A stretch of DNA of 30,716 nt from JAUQQI01 sp040289115 (GCA_040289115.1 PSKS01000028.1:1-30716), one strand, 5' to 3'; counted from the stretch's first letter, positions 14,966-22,866 are shown. The notes: generated by a model not told the origin, from the letters alone. Numbers and translations are program-made.

Positions 14966-16717
14966 ATGTCGGATGTTTTTCGCTGGTGGGAAAATGAGGA
15001 GCAGCTTAAGCTTTTGGCCCAACGCTTTCAGGCTGTTCGGCTCGGTCGGCGAGAGTTCTTGGCGGTGGTTGCGGCGGCCGCGGCCGCCGGCGGCTACGCC
15101 TGCGCCCCGACCCAACAGCCCCAGCAGCCCAAGCCCGAGGAGCTGGGGGAGAAGCTGGCCAAAGAGCAGGTTTTCCGGACCAATACCGAGCAGGACCCGG
15201 CCAGCCACGACTTTAACAAGGACCTTTACTGTGGCGGCTTTGCCAACCTCTTTGCCGGCCTCACCATGTTCGACCCGAACTTCGACGTTCAGCCTGACAT
15301 CGCCGAGCGCTGGGAGCCCAACGCCGATGGCTCCGTCTGGACCTTTTACCTGCGCAAGGACAGCCGCTGGTCCAACGGCGACCCGGTAACGGCCCATGAT
15401 TTCGAGTGGTCCTTTAAGCGGCAGCTCGATCCCCGCACCGCTGCCCCTTACGCCGGCTTTCTTTATGATTTAAAGAACGCTGAGGCCGTCAACCAAGGCA
15501 AAATTCAGGATGTGAACGCCATTGGTGTTCGGGCCAAGGACGACTACACCCTAGTGTGTGAGCTGGAAGGTCCCCGGGGTTACTGGCCGGTCCTCACCTC
15601 GTACATTGCCGCCCTGCCGTCCCACCGCAAGTCCGTCGAAAAGTACGGCGACAACTGGACCGACCCCAACAAGGTGCCCGAGGTCGTCAGCAATGGGCCC
15701 TTCAAGCTGGTGCGGTGGGAGCACGACAAGGTCTACGAGGTGGTCAAGAACCCTTACTACTGGAAGGCTAAGGATATCAAAATCGAGCGGGTAATCGTTC
15801 CGGTGATCGGGGCCGCTGCCAGTCAACTGGCCTATGAGAACAACGAGATCGACTGGCACTGGCGGGTGCCCCTGGGTGAGTGGCGACGGGTTCAGGCGGA
15901 TCCCAAGCTTTCCAAGGAGGTCATCAAGTTCGACCTGGTGGGCACCTTCTACCTGGAGCTGGGCGTCAAGTATAAGCCTTGGGACGACAAGCGCGTCCGG
16001 CAGGCAGTAGCCCACGCCATCGACCGGGAGCGCATCGTCAATGCCGTCCTGCAGGGTCTTGGTCGTCCGGCCTACACCTTCAACCCGCCGGGCTGGTGGG
16101 GCTTCAACCCGAAGGTTACCAAGGACCACCCCCTGGTTAAATACGAGGGTAAAGATGCCATCAAGTACCTGCAGGGCACCCCGTATGAGGGCGGCCGCAA
16201 CTGGCCACCGATAAAGATTTACATGCGGGAGGAAGGCGATGCCCCCAAGGCCGCGGCCCAGGCCATCATCCAAATGCTCAAAGAAAACCTCAACATGAAC
16301 GCGGAGCTGGAGGTGATGGAGCCGCGGGCCTTCCGGGGCCAGCTCTGGGAGCACAAGCTCCAAACTGTCTGGATCCGCTGGTATATGGATTATCCCGACC
16401 CCAATAACCAACAGTACCAGGTCTTCTACTCGAAGTTTGCCAGTGGTCAGCGTCACCAGTGGTCCAATGCGGAGTACGACAAGCTGGTAAGTGAGGCCAA
16501 GGGCATCGTCGACCGGCAGAAGCGGGCGGAGATGTACTGGAGGGCCGACGAGATTATGCTAGAGGATGCGGCCTTCGTCTTCGTCTACTACCCGCTGGGT
16601 GTTGGCCTCCTCAAGCCCTGGGTCAAGGGGATGCCCAAGACCAAGGACGGCGATTGGCGCCCCAACTGGAACATCTTCGTCCGGATGTACGACTATCTTT
16701 ACATCGTGGAGCGCTAG
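14966..16717 (+). CDS. Peptide-type ABC transporter substrate-binding lipoprotein (SBP family 5)
   Basis: Binding protein of the plus-strand importer, 583 residues. An N-terminal extension of about 26 residues precedes a twin-arginine-like GRREFLAVV (27-35), an alanine-rich hydrophobic core and a lipobox ending at Cys46. This points to Tat-dependent lipoprotein export. The mature part shows family 5 patterns such as IAERWEPNADGSVWTFYLRK, HDFEWSFKRQLDP and VRQAVAHAIDRERIVNAVL. A perfect AAAGGAGG site precedes the ATG. The gene has its own promoter and ends at a strong terminator. The ligand is not predictable. Confidence 0.95.
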   Translation: MSDVFRWWENEEQLKLLAQRFQAVRLGRREFLAVVAAAAAAGGYACAPTQQPQQPKPEELGEKLAKEQVFRTNTEQDPASHDFNKDLYCGGFANLFAGLTMFDPNFDVQPDIAERWEPNADGSVWTFYLRKDSRWSNGDPVTAHDFEWSFKRQLDPRTAAPYAGFLYDLKNAEAVNQGKIQDVNAIGVRAKDDYTLVCELEGPRGYWPVLTSYIAALPSHRKSVEKYGDNWTDPNKVPEVVSNGPFKLVRWEHDKVYEVVKNPYYWKAKDIKIERVIVPVIGAAASQLAYENNEIDWHWRVPLGEWRRVQADPKLSKEVIKFDLVGTFYLELGVKYKPWDDKRVRQAVAHAIDRERIVNAVLQGLGRPAYTFNPPGWWGFNPKVTKDHPLVKYEGKDAIKYLQGTPYEGGRNWPPIKIYMREEGDAPKAAAQAIIQMLKENLNMNAELEVMEPRAFRGQLWEHKLQTVWIRWYMDYPDPNNQQYQVFYSKFASGQRHQWSNAEYDKLVSEAKGIVDRQKRAEMYWRADEIMLEDAAFVFVYYPLGVGLLKPWVKGMPKTKDGDWRPNWNIFVRMYDYLYIVER

Positions 16718-16735
16718 CCCGCGCCGACGGAAACA

Positions 16736-16774
16736 CGCCGGGCCGCCGAGGAATCCGGCGGCCCGGCGACTTTT
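16736..16774 (+). terminator. Rho-independent terminator after the dpp/opp operon
   Basis: Arms at 16736-16748 (CGCCGGGCCGCCG) and 16756-16768 form a perfect 13-base-pair GC stem with a seven-base loop. The stem is followed by AC and then TTTT. It lies 18 bases after the binding-protein stop codon. Confidence 0.85.
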
Positions 16775-16799
16775 AGGCGTAAGTTTCGGGCCTTTTTGC

Positions 16800-16805
16800 T
16801 AAAAT
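16800..16805 (+). promoter_or_regulatory. Possible -10 box giving a leaderless transcript
   Basis: TAAAAT ends only seven bases before the GTG of the glycosyltransferase gene, and no ribosome binding site is visible between them. A transcript started from this box would begin at or next to the start codon. No convincing -35 is present. Confidence 0.3.
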
Positions 16806-16812
16806 CGCGGGC

Positions 16813-19062
16813 GTGCAGGGTCCGGGAGCTTCGGTTAAACCTGGCCGCCCGCCGGGACGCGACCTGAGCGTTGCCGCGGCCATCTTCGCCTTCTTGGGGG
16901 CAGTTTACCTGCTTACTTTCGGCGGCCGATTCACCTCCATTGATGAGTTCGCCAGCTACGCCCTAACCGAAAGCCTGGTTCAGACTGGCCGGGCCGATAC
17001 TCCCCAGCTGGAGTTTGCTCGGGTCCACAACCCGGTGGGCCGGGTGGAGCCGGGCCAGGCGCTTATGGCCGTTCCCCTTTATGGCCTGGCCCAGCGGCTG
17101 CCGGGGGTAAACCTCATCCAAGGCGTAATGCTTCTCAACGTGATGGTGACTGCCCTGACCGGCGCCGGGCTCTTTCTGGTGGCTCGGGGGCTGGGGTTTG
17201 GGCCGGTCGGGTCACTGCTAGCGGCCCTGGCCTTTGGCCTCGGAACCATGGCCTGGCCCTATGCCCGGACGTTTCTGCGGGAGCCGGCAGTGGGGCTGGC
17301 CTGGGTTGCCGCCTTGGGCACCTTTTTGGCCTGGGGGCGCTCTGGCCGGGCTACCTTAGCCGTCACCTGGGTTTTATGCCTGTTCTGGGCCACGGTGGTC
17401 AAGGTAACGGCGGCCGCGGCCGTCCCGGCATTCCTGGTCCCAGCTCTATTGTTCGGTCCAGGCGGCAAGTCCGCTGGGGTCAGGCGTCTAGTTTTTGGTG
17501 GCCTCATCGCCTTCGCCGGGGCGGTAGCCGTTGCTGCCTGGCGGTTTGGGCCGGATGGTTTGGCAAGCTTCCTCCCGGACTATTCCCCCGGGAAGCTGGC
17601 GGCCCGGACGTACGGCCAAGTCTTAAGTCCGGCTAAGGGGCTGCTCTTCTTCTCGCCACTGACCCTCGTGGCGGCCCCAGGCTGGGTTGGGGTGTGGGGA
17701 CGCAGTCGGCCGGCGGCCCTGGCGGCCCTAGGAACGGTCTTGGGCACCCTTCTCGTCTACGGGGGCTACGAGGCCTGGTATGGGGGCCTCACCTGGGGGC
17801 CCCGCTTCATGGTTCCCCTATTGCCCCTGCTCTGTCTACCGGTGGCCGCTCTGGTCGAGGGCAGGGGCCCGTGGCCTAAAATGCTGGTGGCGGTCGGGTT
17901 TTTGCTGAGCCTGCCCATCCAGCTGGGGGTGGTGGCCGGAGCCTGGGACCGGGCCGTGCTCCAGTTCGACTGGGCCACCGACCCCAATCTTGCCTGGTAC
18001 GACCTTCGGCTCTGGTACCGGTCGCCGGCCGTCTACCAGCTTACCCATTGGGCACCGGACCAGGTAGACTTCCTCTGGTGGCACCGGCTCAGTGACGGCT
18101 CAGAGGTTCGGGACCTGACCCTCGGGGGCCTTATCGGCCTGGGAGTAGTGACGGCCGGCGGGCTGATATGGGCAGCCTTAAGGGGCTTAAAGCCGGTTCT
18201 GGTTGGGGCCGCAAGCTTGGGGGTATTCGGCCTCGCCGCGGTCGCCCTGCTCGGGCAGAGCGCCAGGCTCACCCGGGACTTTCCCGGCCTGTCGCTGGCC
18301 GAGGCCCGGGGGCTAGCCACCCGGGTGACGGGTTCGGGCCAACCATTTACTCTGGTTACAGTTTCCAATGAGTTTTACATTCACTACTGGCTGGGGCTCG
18401 TGAAGGGTCGGTTCGTCCACCACTGGTATTCGCCTGAGCAGCGGACCGGCTTCGAGGCCGTCCTCGCTCACCCGGAGTCAAAGGTTATCTGGCTGGTGGT
18501 CGACCGTGCCCACCTGCCGCCCGGGGAGTCCGGACGGGACCTGGAGCTGTGGCTTAACACCCGAGCTTACCGGTTCACCGCCGGGTGGGTCGGAAGTTAC
18601 GAGGTTTTTGGCTACCTGCCACCGGTCGGGAGCCTGCCCAGGGTTCAGGCGGGTTACGTTTGGGAAAATGGGGTCGAGCTCGTTGCTTTCGGGGCCGAGA
18701 CCGACCGGGTGGGGTTGGGGGAGGCCTTCCGGCTGGAGTTCGACTTTAGGGCCGTTCGGCCGGTAAACGGCGACTACGACTGGTTCGTTCACCTGTTGGC
18801 CCCCGACGGCCGGGTGATTCTAGGCCGGCACGCCCAGCCGGGGTTTGGGGCTTTGCCCACGTCCGGCTGGGCCGTAGGTGCCACCGTCACCGACCGGGCC
18901 GGCATTCTGGTGCCCTGGGATACCCCGCCGGGCGAGTACGACCTTATCGCCGGGTTTTTCCGTCCGGGAGCCGGGCCCGTGCCCGTGGCGGGCTGGTCGG
19001 GGCCGCCGGCCGAATACGCCATCCTCGGCAAGGTAACCGTGGTGGAAGGGAACCGGGGCTAG
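16813..19062 (+). CDS. GT39-like membrane glycosyltransferase with C-terminal extracellular domain
   Basis: A 749-residue membrane protein with roughly a dozen hydrophobic helices in its first 500 residues. The first extracytoplasmic loop holds SIDEFASYALTESLVQTG with an Asp-Glu pair at 44-45, where GT39/PMT and ArnT-like enzymes keep their catalytic acid. Such enzymes move a sugar from a polyprenyl-phosphate donor to lipids, proteins or glycans on the outer face. From about residue 615 a soluble domain, probably a beta sandwich, follows; it contains WFVHLLAPDGRVI and PPGEYDLIAGFFRPG, a pattern seen at the ends of similar proteins in Chloroflexota and Bacillota. The start is a GTG with no clear ribosome binding site, so the N-terminus is less certain. 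Donor and acceptor are unknown. Confidence 0.7.
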   Translation: MQGPGASVKPGRPPGRDLSVAAAIFAFLGAVYLLTFGGRFTSIDEFASYALTESLVQTGRADTPQLEFARVHNPVGRVEPGQALMAVPLYGLAQRLPGVNLIQGVMLLNVMVTALTGAGLFLVARGLGFGPVGSLLAALAFGLGTMAWPYARTFLREPAVGLAWVAALGTFLAWGRSGRATLAVTWVLCLFWATVVKVTAAAAVPAFLVPALLFGPGGKSAGVRRLVFGGLIAFAGAVAVAAWRFGPDGLASFLPDYSPGKLAARTYGQVLSPAKGLLFFSPLTLVAAPGWVGVWGRSRPAALAALGTVLGTLLVYGGYEAWYGGLTWGPRFMVPLLPLLCLPVAALVEGRGPWPKMLVAVGFLLSLPIQLGVVAGAWDRAVLQFDWATDPNLAWYDLRLWYRSPAVYQLTHWAPDQVDFLWWHRLSDGSEVRDLTLGGLIGLGVVTAGGLIWAALRGLKPVLVGAASLGVFGLAAVALLGQSARLTRDFPGLSLAEARGLATRVTGSGQPFTLVTVSNEFYIHYWLGLVKGRFVHHWYSPEQRTGFEAVLAHPESKVIWLVVDRAHLPPGESGRDLELWLNTRAYRFTAGWVGSYEVFGYLPPVGSLPRVQAGYVWENGVELVAFGAETDRVGLGEAFRLEFDFRAVRPVNGDYDWFVHLLAPDGRVILGRHAQPGFGALPTSGWAVGATVTDRAGILVPWDTPPGEYDLIAGFFRPGAGPVPVAGWSGPPAEYAILGKVTVVEGNRG

Positions 19063-19200
19063 CCCGGGACCTGGCCCAGGGCGAACGTCAGGTCGGGAAA
19101 GGACGTCGGGCTTGCGGGCTCGTCCGGTCCCACGGTAAGGGCCTGGCGATACTCCCGCCTGAGCCATCCGGTGGCAATCTTAGTGTAAGACCTGGCGGCG

Positions 19201-19229
19201 TTGCGGGTCGGGGCGTCGTAAGGTATGAT
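19201..19229 (+). promoter_or_regulatory. Sigma-A type promoter for alanine dehydrogenase
   Basis: TTGCGG (19201-19206) and TATGAT (19224-19229) are separated by 17 bases. They lie 48 bases before the ATG, and a GAGGAGGGG ribosome binding site lies in between. Confidence 0.7.
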
Positions 19230-19276
19230 TAATCGGAGCCAATGACGGCAGCCTGCCCGAGGAGGGGAGTAAGACA

Positions 19277-20422
19277 ATGATTGTCGGTGTGCCCAAAGAG
19301 ATCAAGGACCAGGAATACCGGGTGGGCCTGACCCCGGCCGGGGTGGAAATGCTGACCCGGGCCGGCCACCGGGTATTGGTTCAGGCCGGCGCTGGCGAGG
19401 GCAGCGGCTTCAGCGACCAGGCCTATGCCCAGGCCGGCGCCGAAGTCGTTGCCGGAGCGGCCGAGGTCTGGCGCCAGGCGGAACTTATTGTCAAGGTCAA
19501 AGAGCCGCTGCCTTCGGAATATCCCCTGCTTCAGCCGGGTCAGCTCCTCTTCACCTACCTGCATCTGGCCGCCAGCGAGGAGCTCACTTTCGCCCTGCTG
19601 CGCAGCGGAGTGGTGGCCATCGCCTACGAGACGGTTCAGCTGCCCGACGGGCGGCTACCCCTGCTTACGCCCATGAGTGAGGTGGCCGGCCGGATGGCCA
19701 TTCAGGTGGCCGCCCACTACCTGGAAAAGCCCAGCGGCGGTCGGGGCAAGCTTTTAGGGGGTGTGCCGGGGGTTTACCCGTCCCGGGTGGTAGTTATCGG
19801 GGCGGGAACGGTGGGCACCAATGCCGCCCAGATCGCCCTGGGCATGGGCGCCCAGGTGATTTTGGTGGACATCAACCTGGACCGGCTGCGGTATTTGAGC
19901 GAGGTCCTGCATGGGAACCTGATAACGTTGATGTCCAACCACCGCAACATCGCCAACGCCGTTCAGGGAGCCGAGGTCGTCATCGGGGCAGTGCTGATCC
20001 CTGGGGCCCGGGCCCCAAAGCTGGTCACCCGGGAGATGGTGGCCAGCATGGAGCCGGGCTCGGTGATCGTCGACGTGGCGGTGGATCAGGGCGGATGCGT
20101 GGAGACGTCCAGGCCCACCACCCACAGCGACCCAGTCTACGTGGTCGACGGGGTCATCCACTACTGCGTGCCGAACATGCCGGGGGCCGTGCCACGCACC
20201 TCGACCTACGCCCTTTCCAATGCCACCCAGCCCTACGTTCTTAAGCTAGCAAACCTTGGGCTTGAGGAGGCGGTCCGGCAGGACCCGGCTCTGGCCCTTG
20301 GGGTGAACATTTACCGGGGGCACATAACCCATCCGGCGGTGGCCGACGCCTTCGGTCTGGAGTATGTGCCCCTGGCCGAGCTTGTCCCGGGCCTGGGCCG
20401 GCCGGCGCCGGTGGGGAACTGA
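19277..20422 (+). CDS. ald: Alanine dehydrogenase
   Basis: NAD-dependent enzyme that interconverts L-alanine with pyruvate and ammonium in the cytoplasm. The 381-residue protein fits the usual 370-380. The catalytic residues known from the family are at the expected places: Arg15 in EYRVGLTPAG, Lys75 in VKVKEP and His96 in TYLHLA. The nucleotide fold shows VVIGAGTVGTNAAQIALGMGA followed by an acidic strand end (VDINLDR). The substrate-side segment VDVAVDQGGCVETSRPTTH is characteristic. It has its own promoter and faces the minus-strand DUF5667 gene, four bases from its stop. Confidence 0.96.
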   Translation: MIVGVPKEIKDQEYRVGLTPAGVEMLTRAGHRVLVQAGAGEGSGFSDQAYAQAGAEVVAGAAEVWRQAELIVKVKEPLPSEYPLLQPGQLLFTYLHLAASEELTFALLRSGVVAIAYETVQLPDGRLPLLTPMSEVAGRMAIQVAAHYLEKPSGGRGKLLGGVPGVYPSRVVVIGAGTVGTNAAQIALGMGAQVILVDINLDRLRYLSEVLHGNLITLMSNHRNIANAVQGAEVVIGAVLIPGARAPKLVTREMVASMEPGSVIVDVAVDQGGCVETSRPTTHSDPVYVVDGVIHYCVPNMPGAVPRTSTYALSNATQPYVLKLANLGLEEAVRQDPALALGVNIYRGHITHPAVADAFGLEYVPLAELVPGLGRPAPVGN

Positions 20423-20425
20423 GGG

Positions 20426-21250
20426 CTAGCGACTGTGGCCGGGTCCCCCAGGGCGCTCGGAAGGGTTTTGCTGGGGGACCCGGCCCCGATTATGGGCCGG
20501 GGTTCCAGCCGGGGGGCCTGCCTTCGGCCCTTCTTTCCCGGCGATCTGCCGAAGCTTTTCGGTCAACTCCTTCTCCCGCCGGCTCAGCTCCTCGGCCCGG
20601 TTGGCGTCAGACTCGTCGTCTCCAACCGCCTTAATGATTGCCCGCTGGCGGGCAACGAGGCCAATGGCCCGATTAATCCGGCTGGCGGCTTCGGGCGGGG
20701 GAAGCTCGTCGACCTTTTCCAGGACGGCCTTAAGCTCCTCTTCGAATCTGGGAAGGGCCCCATCAGGCGGTGGGCTGCCACTTGCCACCTTAGTTGCCAG
20801 GGAATCCAGCCGCCGCTCGACGCCGGCCAGCTGGACGTCGGCCTGCTCGGCTGGGCTCCGGGCAATGGCCAGTTGAAGCCGCTCGGCGGCAACCCGCAGT
20901 CCGGAAAGGGGGCCTTCGGTGTTGCCCTGGGCCGCCGCTACTGTGCTGCCAAGGCCGAGCAGAACCACTAAAAGCAGGGCGGCCGCCGTCAACCAGCCGA
21001 CACTGACCTGACGGTAGAGGGGTCGACGCCGGCCGGCTAGGGCACGGTGCAAGCGGGCTTCTCCGGCCCGGGCGGCGGCCGGGCTCAGGGCTGGACGGGG
21101 TACGGACCAGACCTCGGTGACGACCCTTAAAAGGGGCTCGAGGTCGGCCCGGTGTTCAGGGTAGCGGCTCAGGCACTCCTCCAGGGATTCCCCGGCCCGT
21201 AGGGCCTCCACGCAGTCGTCAAATGCGGACTCCAGGTCAGGCCCGGCCAT
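20426..21250 (-). CDS. DUF5667 membrane protein encoded with an ECF sigma factor (putative anti-sigma factor)
   Basis: A 274-residue protein with an N-terminal cytoplasmic part of about 80 residues, one membrane helix (about 83-105) and an extracytoplasmic helical part rich in charged residues. After the helix, GPLSGLRVAAERLQLAIARS matches the DUF5667 pattern. The N-terminus carries SLEECLSRYPEHRADLEPLL, a motif often found in proteins encoded beside ECF sigma factors. The gene overlaps the sigma gene by 14 bases and has AGGGGGA before its ATG. A role in holding the sigma factor inactive at the membrane is inferred from this arrangement. The last codons lie within a 14-base-pair inverted repeat. 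Confidence 0.8.
   Translation of the reverse strand: MAGPDLESAFDDCVEALRAGESLEECLSRYPEHRADLEPLLRVVTEVWSVPRPALSPAAARAGEARLHRALAGRRRPLYRQVSVGWLTAAALLLVVLLGLGSTVAAAQGNTEGPLSGLRVAAERLQLAIARSPAEQADVQLAGVERRLDSLATKVASGSPPPDGALPRFEEELKAVLEKVDELPPPEAASRINRAIGLVARQRAIIKAVGDDESDANRAEELSRREKELTEKLRQIAGKEGPKAGPPAGTPAHNRGRVPQQNPSERPGGPGHSR
20437..20485. terminator. Long inverted repeat at the convergent ald / DUF5667 gene ends
   Basis: GGCCGGGTCCCCCA at 20437-20450 pairs perfectly with 20472-20485, with a 21-base loop. It sits just past the ald stop and inside the last codons of the DUF5667 gene. There is no T tract, so it is only a candidate terminator for ald, or a transcript-end stabiliser. Confidence 0.4.
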
Positions 21251-21788
21251 TGGGATCCCCCTCTAGCAGACGGCGCAGGGCGGTAATGGCCCGATGCTGC
21301 AGGGCCTTGACGGACCCCTCAGTTTTGCCCAGGATTGCCGCCACCTCCTTGATGTCCAAATCTTCGACAAAGCGGAGCAGAACCACCTGCCGCTGCTCGG
21401 CCGTGAGCCGGTTCAGGGCGGCGAAGAGCCGGTACCGGTCCAGGTCGGGCGGCTCCGGGTCATCGGACCCCGGTTCTGGCAGGTCTGCTTCTCCCGAAAT
21501 GAACTTGGTCCGCTCCCGGTAATGGTCAATGACCAGGTTGTGGGCGATCTTAAACAGCCAGGCCCGGAAGGGCACGCCCCGGTGGTTGTAGCGGCCGATA
21601 TTTTCCAGCATTCGGAGAAAGACTTCCGAGGTAAGGTCGGCCGCCAGGTCCGGGTCCCGGATCTGGTAGAGGAAGTAGCGGTAAAGTGGGTCGGCATAGA
21701 GGCGGTAAAGGGAAGCCGCCGCCTCCGCATCACCGCCCTTGAGCCGCTCCACCAGGTTGCGTACGGCTTCGGGCTCGGAACCGGCCAC
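21237..21788 (-). CDS. RNA polymerase sigma factor, ECF (sigma-70) family
   Basis: A 183-residue two-domain sigma factor that directs RNA polymerase to a specific promoter set. Region 2 is visible as ASLYRLYADPLYRYFLYQI through FRAWLFKIAHNLVIDHYR, and region 4 as LTAEQRQVVLLRFVEDLDIKEVAAILGKTEGSVKALQHRA. There is no region 1.1 or 3. The only in-frame start after an upstream TAA is a GTG at 21788. The strong GGAGGGG site upstream fits better with an ATG in a different frame (see findings), so the N-terminus is uncertain. It is coupled to the DUF5667 gene. The regulated genes are not evident. Confidence 0.9.
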   Translation of the reverse strand: MAGSEPEAVRNLVERLKGGDAEAAASLYRLYADPLYRYFLYQIRDPDLAADLTSEVFLRMLENIGRYNHRGVPFRAWLFKIAHNLVIDHYRERTKFISGEADLPEPGSDDPEPPDLDRYRLFAALNRLTAEQRQVVLLRFVEDLDIKEVAAILGKTEGSVKALQHRAITALRRLLEGDPNGRA

Positions 21789-21836
21789 TCGCCGATAGTC
21801 ATCCCCTCCGGTCGATTACTCAATACTATAACGCAG

Positions 21837-21871
21837 GGGCTAAGCGGCGGTTACGCCGCCGGCGTTAGCCC
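21837..21871 (-). terminator. Hairpin directly after the DUF554 gene
   Basis: Outer arms GGGCTAA (21837-21843) and TTAGCCC (21865-21871) and inner arms GCGGCG (21844-21849) and CGCCGC (21854-21859) give 13 base pairs with a four-base loop and a five-base bulge. It abuts the DUF554 stop codon. A T tract is lacking, so termination is plausible but not certain. Confidence 0.4.
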
Positions 21872-22579
21872 TCAGACGTGGCCGCCGAAAAGGGCCGCTA
21901 ACACCGGCGCAAAGACCAGGGCCGGTAGAAAGTTGGCAACCCGGATGGGCTTAAGCTCCAAAATAGTGAGGCCGATGCCCAGGATGATGAGGCCGCCGGC
22001 AGCGCTCATCTCGGTAACCATGGATTCGGTAAGCAACGCCCGGGCCCAGGCTGCCCCGAGGGTCAGGGCCCCCTGGTAGACCAAGATGGTGACAGCGGCA
22101 AAGGCGACCCCTATGCCGAAGGTGGCCGAAAGGGCGAGGGCCGTAAAGCCGTCCAGAACCGATTTGATGGCCAGCAGGCTGTAATCTCCGGTGAGGCCGT
22201 CCTGAATGGAGCCGAGGATGGTCATGGGTCCGACGCAGAAGATGAGGCTGGCGGTAACGAAGCCCTTGCTGAAGTTGCCGGCCTGGGCCGATTTACCCCC
22301 GAAAGAGGCCCCAAAACGGCCCTCAAAACGGTCGCCCAGGACCCGGAGGCTGTGGTCGACACCCAGAAGCTCCCCGACGATGCCGCCCAGGACGATGCTG
22401 CCCAGGAGGATTATGGGGTGCTGGGTTTTGAGGGCCATGCTGAGCCCGATGAAGACAGTCATAAGCCCGATGCCGTGCATCACCGTTTCCCGAATTCGCT
22501 GGGGCAGGCGAGCCCCTAGGATGGTCCCGGCGGTGCCTCCCAGGAGGACAGTAGCGATGTTGATGAGCGTGCCGGTCAT
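21872..22579 (-). CDS. DUF554 family membrane protein (YdfK-like)
   Basis: A 235-residue protein with about seven hydrophobic segments. Family features include the N-terminal GTLINIATVLLGGTAGTILG, GIGLMTVFIGLSMAL, and FCVGPMTILGSIQDGLTGD, which is the best conserved DUF554 stretch. The biochemical function of the family is unknown; a transporter is often guessed. It starts close to, and divergent from, the TPP riboswitch operon and is followed by the sigma factor gene on the same strand, separated by a hairpin. Confidence 0.88.
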   Translation of the reverse strand: MTGTLINIATVLLGGTAGTILGARLPQRIRETVMHGIGLMTVFIGLSMALKTQHPIILLGSIVLGGIVGELLGVDHSLRVLGDRFEGRFGASFGGKSAQAGNFSKGFVTASLIFCVGPMTILGSIQDGLTGDYSLLAIKSVLDGFTALALSATFGIGVAFAAVTILVYQGALTLGAAWARALLTESMVTEMSAAGGLIILGIGLTILELKPIRVANFLPALVFAPVLAALFGGHV

Positions 22580-22613
22580 CGCCTCAATGATACCAAAACT
22601 AAGCCGAGCATTT

Positions 22614-22643
22614 TTGACACAGTTTAGAAGCCTAGACTAAAAT
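22614..22643 (+). promoter_or_regulatory. Sigma-A type promoter for the thiamine operon
   Basis: TTGACA (22614-22619) and TAAAAT (22638-22643) are separated by 18 bases. Transcription would start about 40 bases before the TPP riboswitch. Confidence 0.75.
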
Positions 22644-22690
22644 GAAGATGGTCGGGTGCTTCGGCCCCGGCCGAATAAACTGGGCCGATT

Positions 22691-22783
22691 CTGCTAGGGG
22701 AGCCGAAAAGGCTGAGAGACGGCGTCCAGTTGGGCCGTCAACCCTCGGAACCTGATCCGGGTAATGCCGGCGTAGGGAAGCAG
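22691..22783 (+). ncRNA. TPP riboswitch (THI element)
   Basis: The aptamer is closed by CTGCT (22691-22695) with AGCAG (22779-22783). It contains the invariant CTGAGAG (22712-22718) of the pyrimidine-binding arm and the diphosphate-side run beginning CCTGATCCGGGTAATGCC (from 22751) and ending CGTAGGGA. These are the hallmark conserved blocks of the thiamine pyrophosphate riboswitch. It lies before thiG, so high thiamine pyrophosphate should lower expression of thiG-thiE-thiS and perhaps folC. Just downstream, GGAAGCA (22776-22782, which includes part of the closing stem) can pair with TGCTTCC (22804-22810), a probable switch between two folds. Confidence 0.96.
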
Positions 22784-22866
22784 AGGGCCCACCCGCCGGT
22801 GGTTGCTTCCTTGCGGAGTAGCATTTGAGTTTCCCCGGGCAGGCGGCAGAAAGCGAGGTGTGAATC

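Noticed and set aside
21413..21823. The 136-codon frame that starts at the strong ATG upstream of the sigma gene
   Set aside because: Beyond the overlap it gives an Arg/Ser/Trp-rich protein without motifs, whereas the sigma frame is clearly conserved. Kept only as a finding about the start site.
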